Shown piece by piece: positions 41,725 through 51,757 of a stretch of 64,000 nucleotides of DNA. The position numbers and the translations under genes were made by a program. Position 1 is the stretch's first letter. Each line of letters starts with the position of its first letter. The stretch is from Sphingomonas cavernae (lineage in GTDB: Bacteria > Pseudomonadota > Alphaproteobacteria > Sphingomonadales > Sphingomonadaceae): NCBI RefSeq assembly GCF_003590775.1, contig NZ_QYUM01000003.1, forward strand, positions 1,366,501-1,430,500. Reading direction: 5' to 3'. The notes under the pieces were generated by a model. That model was not told the origin of the DNA. It worked only from the letters and a program-made list of their open reading frames with translations, and did no database searches.

Positions 41725-42204
41725 ATGGACAAGCCCGAAGATCACAGGACCGCGATTTCCGATCCTTTGCAGGCGATGCTGGGTTTCCAGCTCCGCCGGA
41801 CCTCGGTCGCGGTGATGGCGGCGCTTGGCGATGAACTGGACCCGCTTGGCATCAATCCGAGCGAGGCGTCGCTGCTGATGCTGATCGGGGCCAATGAGGG
41901 TTGCACGCAAAGCGACATCAGTCGGGCATTACGCGCCAAGCCGGCCAATCTCGTGCCGCTGATCAACAAGCTTGCCATGGCTGGCGCACTGGATCGCGCG
42001 CCCGGCAAGGGCCGGACCATCGCGCTATCGCTATCCGATCGGGGGCGGGCGCTGCATGTCGAGGTCAGGCAAGCCTTTGCGCGACACGAAGCGCGTATCA
42101 CGCGCAATGTGCCCGAAGATCGCCGCGCCGACATTGTGGACCTGTTGCGCCAGATCTGTCTGGACGCGTGCTGTTCCTCGCACGGGACCGAAGGCGACGC
42201 CTAG
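41725..42204 (+). CDS. MarR family transcriptional regulator
   Basis: The 159-residue winged-helix protein has LGINPSEASLLMLIGANEGCTQSDISRALRAKPANLVPLINKLAMAGALDRAPGKGRTIALSLSDRGRA-type architecture in residues 42-110, typical of MarR. The C terminus has two adjacent Cys (DACCSSHG), which could respond to thiol-active compounds (speculative). The ATG at 41725 is chosen by homology. It is divergent from the secreted esterase and probably represses both genes through the palindrome between them. Confidence 0.88.
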   Translation: MDKPEDHRTAISDPLQAMLGFQLRRTSVAVMAALGDELDPLGINPSEASLLMLIGANEGCTQSDISRALRAKPANLVPLINKLAMAGALDRAPGKGRTIALSLSDRGRALHVEVRQAFARHEARITRNVPEDRRADIVDLLRQICLDACCSSHGTEGDA

Positions 42205-42218
42205 CAGCTTCCGCGTCG

Positions 42219-43001
42219 TCACTCCGCGTCGGGTTCGACCCACTTCGTCGTCAGCGCGCGCGGCGACAGATATTTGGTCGAAGTCCAGCCGCCATCCACC
42301 ACGATCGTCTGCCCGTTGATGAACCCCGCGCCCGGCGAACAGAGGAAAGCGATGGTGCTCGCAATGTCCTCGACCTCGCCGAGACGCGGAAAAGGCGTGG
42401 TTTCGACATTGACGCGCTTGAACATCTCGTCTTCGAAGCGGTGGCGCACCATGTCGGTCATCGTCACCCCCGGCGCGACGCAATTGGCGCGGATGCCCTT
42501 CGGCCCGTAATCGCAGGCGATGTGCTCGGTGAGCGAGGTGAGCCCGCCCTTCGCCGCCGAATAGGCCCCGCCGCGCCGCCCGCCGATCACCGCATAGGTC
42601 GAGGTGACGTTCACGATGCCACAGCCTTCGCCCATATGGCCGATCGCTTCCCGGCACAGGCGGAATGGCGCGCGCAACATCAGATCGAGGAACTGATCGA
42701 GCGTCTCGTCATCGGTTTCGTGCAGCGGCTTGGGGCTGCCCGCGCCGGCATTGTTAATCAGGAAGTCGATCCGCCCGAACCGATCCAGCGCCAGCGCGAC
42801 GATCCGCTGCGGGGCATCATCCTCGGTCACATCGATCGAAAGCGTCGCGACGCGTTCCGGATCGCCCAGCGTCGATTCGAGCGACGCGAGCTTTTCCGGA
42901 TCGCGCCCGACCCCGACAACGGCCATGCCCATGTCGTACAGCATCTTCGCGGTGCCAAGACCAATGCCGCTGCCGGCTCCCGTGATGATCGCAACCTGCA
43001 T
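42219..43001 (-). CDS. SDR family oxidoreductase
   Basis: The 260-residue classical SDR has VAIITGAGSGIGLGTAKML at residues 3-21, GRDPEKLASLE after beta-2 (Arg suggests NADP(H)), NNAGAGSPK, the catalytic YSAAK and VAPGVTMTDM. ATG at 43001 by homology; an in-frame ATG at 43034 adds 11 residues. It converges with the MarR gene, 14 bp apart. Role unknown. Confidence 0.88.
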   Translation of the reverse strand: MQVAIITGAGSGIGLGTAKMLYDMGMAVVGVGRDPEKLASLESTLGDPERVATLSIDVTEDDAPQRIVALALDRFGRIDFLINNAGAGSPKPLHETDDETLDQFLDLMLRAPFRLCREAIGHMGEGCGIVNVTSTYAVIGGRRGGAYSAAKGGLTSLTEHIACDYGPKGIRANCVAPGVTMTDMVRHRFEDEMFKRVNVETTPFPRLGEVEDIASTIAFLCSPGAGFINGQTIVVDGGWTSTKYLSPRALTTKWVEPDAE

Positions 43002-43283
43002 GTCGTGCCCAAACCCTTCTGCCAACGCCGGCAACCCTCATATCCAAACATGCGCCCGCAGCGAACCTCCCGGCAAGGAACGTCGCCTGTGCGATGACTT
43101 CTATATGATCGACGACGGCTGCCGCATCTGCCTTTGAAGGTCACCGCAGCACGTATAAGCCAGCCCAAACGCGCTGAACTGATGCAGAAATGGCGTCATC
43201 GACATGGGTGGGAAAGTTGCTCTGGTTTCACGAAGAGCATGACGCACGGATCTGTCAGCCCGTTTGAGTAAGAGGACTGTGGC
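43002..43283. other. 282-bp divergent intergenic region, nothing firm
   Basis: Spacer between two divergent SDR genes. A few in-frame codons end MIDDGCRICL near 43135, but they lack a ribosome site and family resemblance. I see no clear palindrome. Promoters for both SDR genes should be here. Confidence 0.4.
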
Positions 43284-44198
43284 ATGACTGAACTGAGATT
43301 CGACGATCGCGTTGCCGTCATCACTGGCGCAGGCCGGGGGCTTGGCCGCGCATATGCGCTGCTGCTCGCATCAAAAGGCGCAAAGGTGATCGTCAACGAT
43401 CCGGGCGTCGGTCTGAAGGGCGACGGCGTCGACGTCGGCCCTGCCGAGGAAGTGGTGCAGGAGATCAAGGCTGCTGGCGGCAAGGCCGTGGCGTGCACCG
43501 AGTCGGTCGCCACGCCCGAAGGCGGCAACGCCATCATTCAGGCGGCTCTCGATCAATACGGACGGATCGACATACTGATCCACAACGCCGGCAATGTGCG
43601 CTACGGCGCACTGGATGAAATCCCGCAGGAGGATTTCGACGCGGTCCTCGACGTCCATCTCCATGGCGCGTTCCATGTCGTCCGGGCTGCTTTCCCGATC
43701 ATGTGCGCGGCGGGCTATGGCCGCATCGTGCTGACGTCGTCGATCGGCGGGCTCTATGGCAACCACAAGTGCGTGAACTACGGCGTGTCGAAGTCGGGCA
43801 TGATCGGGCTCAGCAACGTCACTGCGATCGAGGGGGCGGACAGGGGTGTGAAAAGCAACATCATCGTCCCCGCCGCCGTAACCCGCATGGCGGAAGGGCT
43901 CGACACCAGCGCCTATCCGCCGATGGGGCCCGAACTGGTCGCGCCCGTGGTGGGCTGGCTTGCGCACGAAAGCTGCTCGATCACGGGCGAAATGCTGGTT
44001 TCGGTCGCCGGACGGGTGGCAAAGGCCTTCATCGCCGAAACAGAAGGCGTCTATCGCCCGTTCTGGACGATGGAAGAGGTCGGCCAGGACATCGACGCCA
44101 TTCGCGATACCGAAAAGCAGTGGATCTTCGCGCCCGTTCCTGCGGGGCATGCCGAGCATATCGGCAAGAGCTTCGAGATGGCGAGGAAGGGCGGCTGA
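43284..44198 (+). CDS. SDR family oxidoreductase, (3R)-hydroxyacyl-CoA dehydrogenase-like
   Basis: The 304-residue SDR resembles the N-terminal dehydrogenase domain of multifunctional peroxisomal-type enzymes: VAVITGAGRGLGRAYALLLASKGAKVIVNDPG, then VQEIKAAGGKAVA, NAGNVRYG and the catalytic YGVSK. The VNDxG motif after beta-2 is typical of hydroxyacyl-CoA or 17-beta-type dehydrogenases. It lies 32 nt before a carboxymuconolactone-decarboxylase-like gene and begins a short plus-strand unit. Confidence 0.9.
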   Translation: MTELRFDDRVAVITGAGRGLGRAYALLLASKGAKVIVNDPGVGLKGDGVDVGPAEEVVQEIKAAGGKAVACTESVATPEGGNAIIQAALDQYGRIDILIHNAGNVRYGALDEIPQEDFDAVLDVHLHGAFHVVRAAFPIMCAAGYGRIVLTSSIGGLYGNHKCVNYGVSKSGMIGLSNVTAIEGADRGVKSNIIVPAAVTRMAEGLDTSAYPPMGPELVAPVVGWLAHESCSITGEMLVSVAGRVAKAFIAETEGVYRPFWTMEEVGQDIDAIRDTEKQWIFAPVPAGHAEHIGKSFEMARKGG

Positions 44199-44230
44199 CC
44201 GTGCGGGATGCGCCGGACAGGAGAAGCCTC

Positions 44231-44803
44231 ATGAGAGGTAACGATCCCGAACTTCCGCCGCGCATCCCGCCCGTTCCGCGCGAGGGATGGACCGACGAGA
44301 TCCGGCAGTTCTTTGCCATCATGGAAGGGCCGCAGACGATCGAGCAGGGGACGCGCTTCAATGCCCAAGCCATCATGGCGAACCATCCCGAACTCTCCAC
44401 GGCATGGGCGCACTACAACAAGTTCGTTGCGCGCGAACTCGAGATCCCGGATTCCCTGAGAGAGATCGCTATCTTGCGGACGGCGTGGAACCTTCAGGCG
44501 GGATATGAATGGTACCAGCACCGCATCATCGGACGCCGGTGCGGGCTCAGCGAGGAGCAACTGGAAGCGCTGAAGGAGGGGGAGGGTGCTCCCGTCTGGA
44601 GCGAGGACGAGCGGCTCGTCATCCGCGCCGCGGACGAGATTTGCGCCAATGCGGAGGCATCGGCGGAGACGATTGAAAGCCTGCTCCAGCGCTTCGGCCC
44701 GCGCCAGCTCCTCGAAATCCTGTGGACCATCGGCACCTATGGGATGCTGGCCTGGATCTTCAATTCGCTGCGGATCCCGATCGAGGATTTCTGCATCACC
44801 TGA
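44231..44803 (+). CDS. Carboxymuconolactone decarboxylase (CMD/AhpD-like) family protein
   Basis: The 190-residue helical protein has the CMD layout: RFNAQAIMANHPELSTAWAHYNKFVARE, LREIAILRTAWNLQAGYEWYQH and GLSEEQLEALKEG. The CxxC pair of AhpD peroxidases is replaced by AGYEWYQH, so it is not an AhpD-like reductase; it fits the decarboxylase or unknown subgroup common near catabolic genes. The ATG at 44231 has AGGAG 8 nt upstream; a GTG at 44201 is also possible. It converges with the acyl-CoA ligase gene. Confidence 0.87.
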   Translation: MRGNDPELPPRIPPVPREGWTDEIRQFFAIMEGPQTIEQGTRFNAQAIMANHPELSTAWAHYNKFVARELEIPDSLREIAILRTAWNLQAGYEWYQHRIIGRRCGLSEEQLEALKEGEGAPVWSEDERLVIRAADEICANAEASAETIESLLQRFGPRQLLEILWTIGTYGMLAWIFNSLRIPIEDFCIT

Positions 44804-44824
44804 CGGGCGACGCACACCATCCGC

Positions 44825-46438
44825 TCAGGTCGCTGTAAGTGTTGCCCGGATCGCCTGTTTCAGCACCTTGCCCGCGTCATTCTTGGGCAGGGCCTCCCAC
44901 AACGCCACGGCTTCGGGATATTTGAACCGCGCCACGCCATAGCCGGCAAGAAACTCTCCGAGGGACGGGACATCGGGTGCGGCCCCATCCCGCGGCACGA
45001 TCACGGCCACTGCCCGCTCGCCCGTGCGCGCATCGGGGATGCCGACAATCGCGATCTCGGCGATGCCCGGATGGGCGATCAGCAAATCCTCAATCTCCTT
45101 GGGCGAAATGTTCTCGCCATTGCGGATGATGAGGTCCTTGATCCGACCGGTCACGACCAGATGATTACCGTCCACCCAGCGCCCCTGATCGCCTGTCCGG
45201 TAGAAGCCTGCTTCGTCGAAGGCGCTGGCTTCATCTTCGGAATGGACATAGCCGACCATCATCTGCGGCCCGCGCGCGCGGATCTCGCCATCTTCAGCGA
45301 TCTTCACGGTGGCGATGCCGGAGCACCCGTCCGTCTCAGCCGCATGCTCTACATCATCGGGACTGATGACGCCGACGGTGCTGACCGGAACCTCGGTCGA
45401 GCCATAGACGCGCGACACGATCGCCCGCTCGAAATAGCTTGAAGCTTCGCGGATCAGCGCGGGCGGCACCGACGCGCCGCCGCAAATGAAGAGTTTCAGC
45501 GAGGGCAGATGTGTCCCTGCCTTTCGTGCGGCCGCCAGCAATTGCTGCAGAAACGGTGTTGCGCCGGCCATGTGGGTGCAGTTCGCGCTGTCCATGGTCC
45601 GCACAGCGTCATCGGCATCCCATTGGTCCATCAGGATCGCGGTCGCACCCAGCAGCAACGGAGTCTCGAACGCGTAGATCGACCCCCCGATATGGCTGAT
45701 CGGCGACGGCACGAGGAAGCGATCGCCCGGCTCGACCAACCAGTGCCTGCCAATCTGGCGGATCAGCGCGTTGATCGAATTGTGCGTGTGCAGAACGCCC
45801 TTGGGTCGGCCGGTAGTGCCGCTGGTATACATGACCATGCGGACCTCGTCGGGGTCCAGAGTCGGCAGAGGTGACGCAGAAGCCGCGCTCTGCTCCAATA
45901 GCTGCGGACAGGACGTATGTGGACCGGATTCACCCCGGACGACAACGATCTCGGGTGGATTCTCGAGCTGTTCAGCCACCCGTCCAAGCATCGCCGAATA
46001 GTCGTGGCCGCGAAATTCGGCGGGTACGAAGATCATGCGGCTGCCGACATCGGCGAGCATGAAGCGCAGGTCATGGTCGCGGAGCGAGGGCAGGATCGGA
46101 TGCGCCACCATGCCGGCCAACGTCGCCGCCATATAGATCACGGCAGCTTCGTGCCAGTTGGGCAGCATGAATGAAACAACGCTGCCGGGGGCAAAACGGG
46201 CAAGCATGGCATGCGCGAGCCGCTGCGCCTGATCGTGGAGTTCGGCCGCCGAAAGGCGCACATTTCCGTCGATGACGAGAGTCCGATCGGGATCCTCCCC
46301 CGCAATCCGGCGGAGCGCGTCGACGCAGGTTTCCTCGCGCCACCAGCGATCGGCATAAGCCTGGCACGCGAGGTCATCATTCCACCGGATGCTCCATCCG
46401 CCGGCCGTCAATCGTCGTGCATCGCGCATATCGGTCAT
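44825..46438 (-). CDS. AMP-dependent acyl-CoA synthetase/ligase
   Basis: The 537-residue ANL enzyme has the P-loop-like VMYTSGTTGRPKGVLHTH near residues 205-222, AYGSTEVP-type substrate loop (RVYGSTEVPVST), YRTGDQGRWV with the hinge Asp/Arg, GRIKDLIIRNGENISPKEIE, and the catalytic Lys in PKNDAGKVLKQ. It activates a carboxylic acid to its CoA ester through an acyl-AMP. Substrate unknown. It shares strand and direction with the CoA-transferase upstream (106-bp gap). Confidence 0.93.
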   Translation of the reverse strand: MTDMRDARRLTAGGWSIRWNDDLACQAYADRWWREETCVDALRRIAGEDPDRTLVIDGNVRLSAAELHDQAQRLAHAMLARFAPGSVVSFMLPNWHEAAVIYMAATLAGMVAHPILPSLRDHDLRFMLADVGSRMIFVPAEFRGHDYSAMLGRVAEQLENPPEIVVVRGESGPHTSCPQLLEQSAASASPLPTLDPDEVRMVMYTSGTTGRPKGVLHTHNSINALIRQIGRHWLVEPGDRFLVPSPISHIGGSIYAFETPLLLGATAILMDQWDADDAVRTMDSANCTHMAGATPFLQQLLAAARKAGTHLPSLKLFICGGASVPPALIREASSYFERAIVSRVYGSTEVPVSTVGVISPDDVEHAAETDGCSGIATVKIAEDGEIRARGPQMMVGYVHSEDEASAFDEAGFYRTGDQGRWVDGNHLVVTGRIKDLIIRNGENISPKEIEDLLIAHPGIAEIAIVGIPDARTGERAVAVIVPRDGAAPDVPSLGEFLAGYGVARFKYPEAVALWEALPKNDAGKVLKQAIRATLTAT

Positions 46439-46544
46439 GATCGGCTCAATCCGGTCATCTGGTTTGGCTCAGCCCTGTGCGGAAGAAGCCGCGTCCACGC
46501 AAGCGAGGCGCGCAATCCACCGTCCCGGCGATCAGCCCAAAGCG

Positions 46545-47651
46545 TCAGTCCCTTTTGTCGGCCTTCCATTCGGCCGCGACGGCCGCACCGTCGCGCGCCG
46601 GTCCTATCGCACCAGGCGTTCGCGAAAAGCGCGGAACCGGGGCGACCTGTTCCATGCCGTCATGCATCACATAGACGCCGCGGGCAGCCATATGCGGGTG
46701 GCTGGCGGCTTCGCTGAGCGGAACGACAGGCGCAAAGCATGCGTCAGTACCCTCCAACAGCGTCGCCCATTCGCTGGCGGTACGGCCGCGGAAGATGCTT
46801 TCCAGGGTCGCGCAATGGTCGGGCCAACGCGATGCGTCGCGCTGCTCGTCAAGCAGGCGCGATGGCGCCCCGATCAGGTCCAGCATCTGGCCATAGAAAT
46901 GCGGTTCGATCGGGCCGATCGAGATTTCCTTGCCGTCGGCGCAAATGTAATTGCGATAAAAGGGCGCTGCCCCGCCGAGCAGATTCGTGTCGCGCTCCAT
47001 CGAAATCGCCCCGCGCGGGAGCAGGCCCGCGAACATGCTCATCAGCGACGACGTGCCATCCACGATCGCGGCGTCGATGACCTGCCCCTTGCCTGATCGT
47101 TCGCGCTCCCAGAGCGCGGCCATGATGCCAAAGGCTAGCAGCATCGATCCGCCACCGAAGTCGCCGACCAGATTGAGCGGTGGCTGCGCGGGCTCGCCGG
47201 GCCGGCCCATTGCCGCGAGTGCGCCGGTGAGCGCGATATAGTTGATGTCGTGCCCGGCAGATTTGGCCAGTGGCCCGGTCTGCCCCCATCCCGTGATGCG
47301 ACCGAAGACCAGCCTCGGATTGCGCGTAAGCAGCACGTCGGGGCCAAGGCCGAGGCGTTCCATGACGCCCGGACGGAAACCTTCGATGATCACGTCGGCA
47401 GAGTCGGCAATATCGAGGCAGTAGTCGCGCCCAGCGTCGCTGCGGAGATCGACAGCGACCGTGGCGCGTCCGCGGTCCACCACCGGGTTCTCCCAGCCAT
47501 TGCCACCTTCGCGGTCGATGCGAACGACGTCGGCGCCGAGATCCGAAAGAAGCATCGCGCAGTGCGGGCCGGGGCCGATGCTGACGAACTCGACGACGCG
47601 AAGCCCGGCGAGCGGGCCGGTGCCGGCACCCGAGAGGGCATCGTTTGTCAT
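46545..47651 (-). CDS. CaiB/BaiF CoA-transferase / alpha-methylacyl-CoA racemase-like
   Basis: The 368-residue protein has LAGLRVVEFVSIGPGPHCAMLLSDLGADVVRIDR-type N terminus in residues 13-46 and PRLVFGRITGWGQTGPLAKSAGHDINYIALTGAL-type core, which match the racemase branch (GHDINYIAL with the catalytic His/Asp) better than the formyl-CoA transferase branch. It may invert the 2-methyl centre of branched acyl-CoAs. ATG at 47651 with AGAGGAAG upstream. It is second in the minus-strand unit after nitronate monooxygenase (31-bp gap). Confidence 0.9.
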   Translation of the reverse strand: MTNDALSGAGTGPLAGLRVVEFVSIGPGPHCAMLLSDLGADVVRIDREGGNGWENPVVDRGRATVAVDLRSDAGRDYCLDIADSADVIIEGFRPGVMERLGLGPDVLLTRNPRLVFGRITGWGQTGPLAKSAGHDINYIALTGALAAMGRPGEPAQPPLNLVGDFGGGSMLLAFGIMAALWERERSGKGQVIDAAIVDGTSSLMSMFAGLLPRGAISMERDTNLLGGAAPFYRNYICADGKEISIGPIEPHFYGQMLDLIGAPSRLLDEQRDASRWPDHCATLESIFRGRTASEWATLLEGTDACFAPVVPLSEAASHPHMAARGVYVMHDGMEQVAPVPRFSRTPGAIGPARDGAAVAAEWKADKRD

Positions 47652-47682
47652 CGCGGCTTCCTCTTGTTGGACGCTGCCCGGC

Positions 47683-48690
<1,008 letters not shown>

Positions 48691-48700
48691 CTATTCTCGA

Positions 48701-48729
48701 CTCATTGGTCTATTATCTACTCACCAGTA
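48701..48729 (-). promoter_or_regulatory. 29-bp operator-like element, copy 1
   Basis: Read on the minus strand it is TACTGGTGAGTA, then GATAA, then TAGACCAATGAG. A gapless comparison with the copy at 49456-49484 gives 21 of 29 identical bases, including TAGACCAA and GAG. It sits 26 bp upstream of the nitronate monooxygenase start. Confidence 0.65.
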
Positions 48730-48775
48730 ACCTCACCATGGCGGTGTGTGTTGTCAACACGCCGCGCCCGCCGAT

Positions 48776-49387
48776 TCAACGGGGTGCGAGCCCGCCGGTG
48801 AGGATATCAACCATCTGCGTTGCGACGGTTTCCGCGCTCTCTCCACCGTCGGTCCGATGCCAGCGGGCCGGCCAGTTCAGCGCACCTGCGAGCGTGAACG
48901 CCGCAAGCTTGACGTTGACGGGGGCAATCGATCCATCGGCTATGCCCTCGGCAATCAGCGCGCGCATCGCCCCGTCGATTTCTCGCTTGAGCTCGCGAAA
49001 GCGGTCGGCGCTCTCGGCTGACAGCACTTCATCGGACGTGCGGATCACGCAGCGACCGAAATCCCCCATGGTGATTTCGGCATAGTGGCGCAGAAAGCTG
49101 CGCAGCCGGTCGAGGCCCGACCCCGGATGTTCGCGCGCGGCGCTGGCGGCATCGCGCAACTGCTCGATTCCGCGCGTCACGCATTCGAACAGAACCTGAT
49201 CCTTGTTTCCCAGATAATGGTAAATCGTCGGCTTGCTGACCCCCAGGCTCGCTGCGACATCGTCGAGCGATGCCGCGTGGAAGCCATGTGTGTTGAACAG
49301 GCGGACGGCAGCGCGGAGCACGGCCTCGCGCTTCTGTTCGCGCTCGACCTTGCGTTCTTCCACTGTGCGAAACGGCGACGTCTGCAT
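48776..49387 (-). CDS. TetR/AcrR family transcriptional regulator
   Basis: The 203-residue protein has EQKREAVLRAAVRLFNTHGFHAASLDDVAASLGVSKPTIYHYLGNKDQVLFECV-type helix-turn-helix in residues 14-68. The ligand domain includes a conserved-looking RHYAEITMGDFGRCVIRTSDEVLS segment as in acyl-CoA-responsive TetR proteins (impression). The ATG at 49387 is the only start near the domain. It is divergent from the semialdehyde dehydrogenase, with a 29-bp operator-like element between and a second copy before nitronate monooxygenase. Confidence 0.9.
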   Translation of the reverse strand: MQTSPFRTVEERKVEREQKREAVLRAAVRLFNTHGFHAASLDDVAASLGVSKPTIYHYLGNKDQVLFECVTRGIEQLRDAASAAREHPGSGLDRLRSFLRHYAEITMGDFGRCVIRTSDEVLSAESADRFRELKREIDGAMRALIAEGIADGSIAPVNVKLAAFTLAGALNWPARWHRTDGGESAETVATQMVDILTGGLAPR

Positions 49388-49455
49388 CGCGTCCGTGATC
49401 CCTCCAGCCCGTATCCGACCTCCGCAATTGACGAAGCGGTTGCCGATAAACGATA

Positions 49456-49484
49456 TACTCGCTGGTAAAATATAGACCAAAGAG
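49456..49484 (+). promoter_or_regulatory. 29-bp operator-like element, copy 2
   Basis: TACTCGCTGGTA, then AAATA, then TAGACCAAAGAG. It is central in the 162-bp gap between the TetR start (49387) and the dehydrogenase start (49550), about 65-69 bp from each. It matches the element before the nitronate monooxygenase gene at 21 of 29 positions. Confidence 0.65.
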
Positions 49485-49549
49485 TTTTGTGGGGAAGGAC
49501 ACTGAACTGTCCAGGACTCGCGCAGAACGCCCTCAATTTAGGTGAACCT

Positions 49550-50998
49550 ATGGCCATCTCTCTTGCTGATCCCTCCCTGCTGCGGGAGCAGTGTTTCGTC
49601 GACGGAAACTGGATCGGCGACTCCGCGATCGCGGTCACCGATCCGGCATCGGGCGAGAAGCTGGCTTTCATACCCGAGCTTCGCACGAACGAGGTCCGCG
49701 CCGCGATTGCGGCGGCGGAGGGCGCGCTGTCGGCATGGCGTGCACGCACCGCCGGCGATCGTGCGCGCATTCTGCGCCGCTGGTTCGATCTGATGATGGC
49801 CAACCAGGAGGATCTGGCGATGATCCTCACGCGCGAACAGGGCAAGTCGCTTGCCGAGGCGCGCGGGGAAATCGCCTATGCCGCATCCTTTATCGAGTGG
49901 TTCGCGGAGGAAGCAAAGCGCGTTTATGGCGAGGTGATCCCGAGCCATCGTACCGACAGCCGGATCGTCGTTATCCGTCAGCCCGTAGGCGTGGTCGCGG
50001 CGATTACGCCGTGGAACTTCCCCTCGGCGATGATCACGCGCAAGGCGGCGCCCGCGCTCGCTGCGGGTTGCACGATGGTGCTCAAGCCGGCGACCCAGAC
50101 TCCACTGAGCGCGCTGGCGCTCGCGGTCCTCGCCGAGCGCGCAGGCATTCCGGCGGGCGTGTTCAACGTCGTCACGGGATCGTCGCGTGTGATCGGGGCG
50201 GAGCTCACGAGCAATCCGTCGGTGCGCAAGCTCAGCTTCACCGGCTCGACCGAGGTCGGCAAGACGCTGATGGCGCAGTGCGCGCCGACGATGAAGAAGG
50301 TCTCGATGGAACTGGGCGGCAACGCGCCTTTCATCGTTTTCGCCGACGCCGATCTTGATGCGGCGGTAGAGGGGGCAATCGCCTCCAAATACCGGAACAG
50401 CGGCCAGACCTGCGTGTGCGTCAATCGCATCCTTGTGCAGCGCGATGTGGCCGCCGTGTTCGAGCAGAAGCTGGCCGAGGCTACTGCAAAGCTTCATGTT
50501 GGCGCGGGGATCGAGCCGGGCACGACGCAGGGCCCGCTGATCGACGAGGCGGCGGTCGCCAAGGTCGAGGAGCATGTTGCAGACGCGCTCGCCAAGGGAG
50601 GCCGCGTGGTCACAGGCGGGAACCGGCACGCGCTCGGTTTCAGCTTTTTCGAGCCCACCGTCATCGCCGGATGCACGCCCGAGATGGCGTTGGCGCGCGA
50701 AGAGACCTTCGGGCCGCTCGCCGCACTCTTCACCTTTGATACCGAGGAAGAGGCGATCGCACTCGCCAACGACACCGAAGTCGGGCTCGCCGGCTATTTC
50801 TATACCCGCGATCACGCGCGCGTGTGGCGCGTAGGCGAAGCGTTGGAAGTCGGCATTGTCGGGATCAATACGGGCATCATCTCAACCGAGGTGGCGCCAT
50901 TCGGCGGCATCAAGGAGTCGGGCATGGGGCGCGAGGGTTCGCGCCATGGCATCGACGACTATACCGAACTCAAATATCTCTGCATGGCGGGCATCTGA
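49550..50998 (+). CDS. NAD(P)-dependent succinate-semialdehyde-type aldehyde dehydrogenase
   Basis: The 482-residue aldehyde dehydrogenase has ITPWNFPSAMITRKAAPALAAG, FTGSTEVGK, MELGGNAPF with the general-base Glu, and SGQTCVCVNR with the nucleophile Cys near residue 287. GGIKESGMGREGSRHG and the TxxxGPL insert match the succinate-semialdehyde/glutarate-semialdehyde branch (GabD-like). Actual aldehyde unknown. ATG at 49550 with AGGTGA upstream. Controlled by the divergent TetR and followed by an SDR after 50 nt. Confidence 0.92.
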   Translation: MAISLADPSLLREQCFVDGNWIGDSAIAVTDPASGEKLAFIPELRTNEVRAAIAAAEGALSAWRARTAGDRARILRRWFDLMMANQEDLAMILTREQGKSLAEARGEIAYAASFIEWFAEEAKRVYGEVIPSHRTDSRIVVIRQPVGVVAAITPWNFPSAMITRKAAPALAAGCTMVLKPATQTPLSALALAVLAERAGIPAGVFNVVTGSSRVIGAELTSNPSVRKLSFTGSTEVGKTLMAQCAPTMKKVSMELGGNAPFIVFADADLDAAVEGAIASKYRNSGQTCVCVNRILVQRDVAAVFEQKLAEATAKLHVGAGIEPGTTQGPLIDEAAVAKVEEHVADALAKGGRVVTGGNRHALGFSFFEPTVIAGCTPEMALAREETFGPLAALFTFDTEEEAIALANDTEVGLAGYFYTRDHARVWRVGEALEVGIVGINTGIISTEVAPFGGIKESGMGREGSRHGIDDYTELKYLCMAGI

Positions 50999-51048
50999 GG
51001 CGCCAGGCGATTGCGCGAAGCGGCATCATTTTGGGAAAGGACTGAACA

Positions 51049-51720
51049 ATGGCGGGGATAGTCGCAGTGACGGGTGCCGCGGGTGCGCTTGGCCGTAAGA
51101 CTGTCGAGGTGTTGGGTGAGGCGGGATGGAAGGTTGTGGGAATTGATCTCGCCGACGTCTCCGGTGAGACTGTCGCGCTCGCGCTTGGCAATATCGACCT
51201 GACCAACGAGCAGGCAATGCAGGGTGTGGCACGCCGGATCGAGGCGGAACTCGGCGGGCTGGACGGTCTGGTCAACATTGCCGGCGGCTTTCGCTGGGAG
51301 ACGGTGCTCGACGGCGACGTCGCGACCTGGGACCGCCTCCATACGATGAATCTCAAGACCACGCTCGTCGCGTCGCGCGCGCTGCTTCCACTGCTGCGGA
51401 CGTCACAGGGCGCAATCGTCAATATCGGTGCCGCCGCGTCCAGCAAGGCCGGAATGGGGATGGGCGCCTATGCGGCGTCGAAGGCGGGCGTGGCGCGCCT
51501 TACCGAAGCTCTCGCCGAGGAGCTCAAGGACGAGCGCGTACGCGTCAATGCCGTGCTGCCGAGCATCATCGATACGCCCGCGAACCGCAGTGACATGCCC
51601 GATGCGGAATTCGATCGTTGGGTCACGCCCGAACAACTGGCGAACGTCATCGCCTTCCTGCTGTCTCCGGCAGCGAGCGCGATCACCGGCGCGCTGCTGC
51701 CGGTCACCGGCCGCGTTTGA
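51049..51720 (+). CDS. SDR family oxidoreductase (short)
   Basis: The 223-residue SDR has VAVTGAAGALGRKTVEVLGEAG at residues 5-26, NIAGGFRWE in place of NNAG, the catalytic YAASK, and VLPSIIDTPANR. It is shorter than most classical SDRs but retains the key residues. GGGAAAGGAC precedes the ATG. It follows the aldehyde dehydrogenase and converges with mmsA. Confidence 0.9.
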   Translation: MAGIVAVTGAAGALGRKTVEVLGEAGWKVVGIDLADVSGETVALALGNIDLTNEQAMQGVARRIEAELGGLDGLVNIAGGFRWETVLDGDVATWDRLHTMNLKTTLVASRALLPLLRTSQGAIVNIGAAASSKAGMGMGAYAASKAGVARLTEALAEELKDERVRVNAVLPSIIDTPANRSDMPDAEFDRWVTPEQLANVIAFLLSPAASAITGALLPVTGRV

Positions 51721-51757
51721 TTGAGAGGTGAGGGCGACCTGAACCGGCCGCCCCCGA

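Noticed and set aside
43100-43137. Tiny plus-strand frame ending MIDDGCRICL, considered as a peptide-cofactor precursor
   Set aside because: No ribosome site, no radical-SAM or peptide-processing partner nearby, and no match to precursor families I know.
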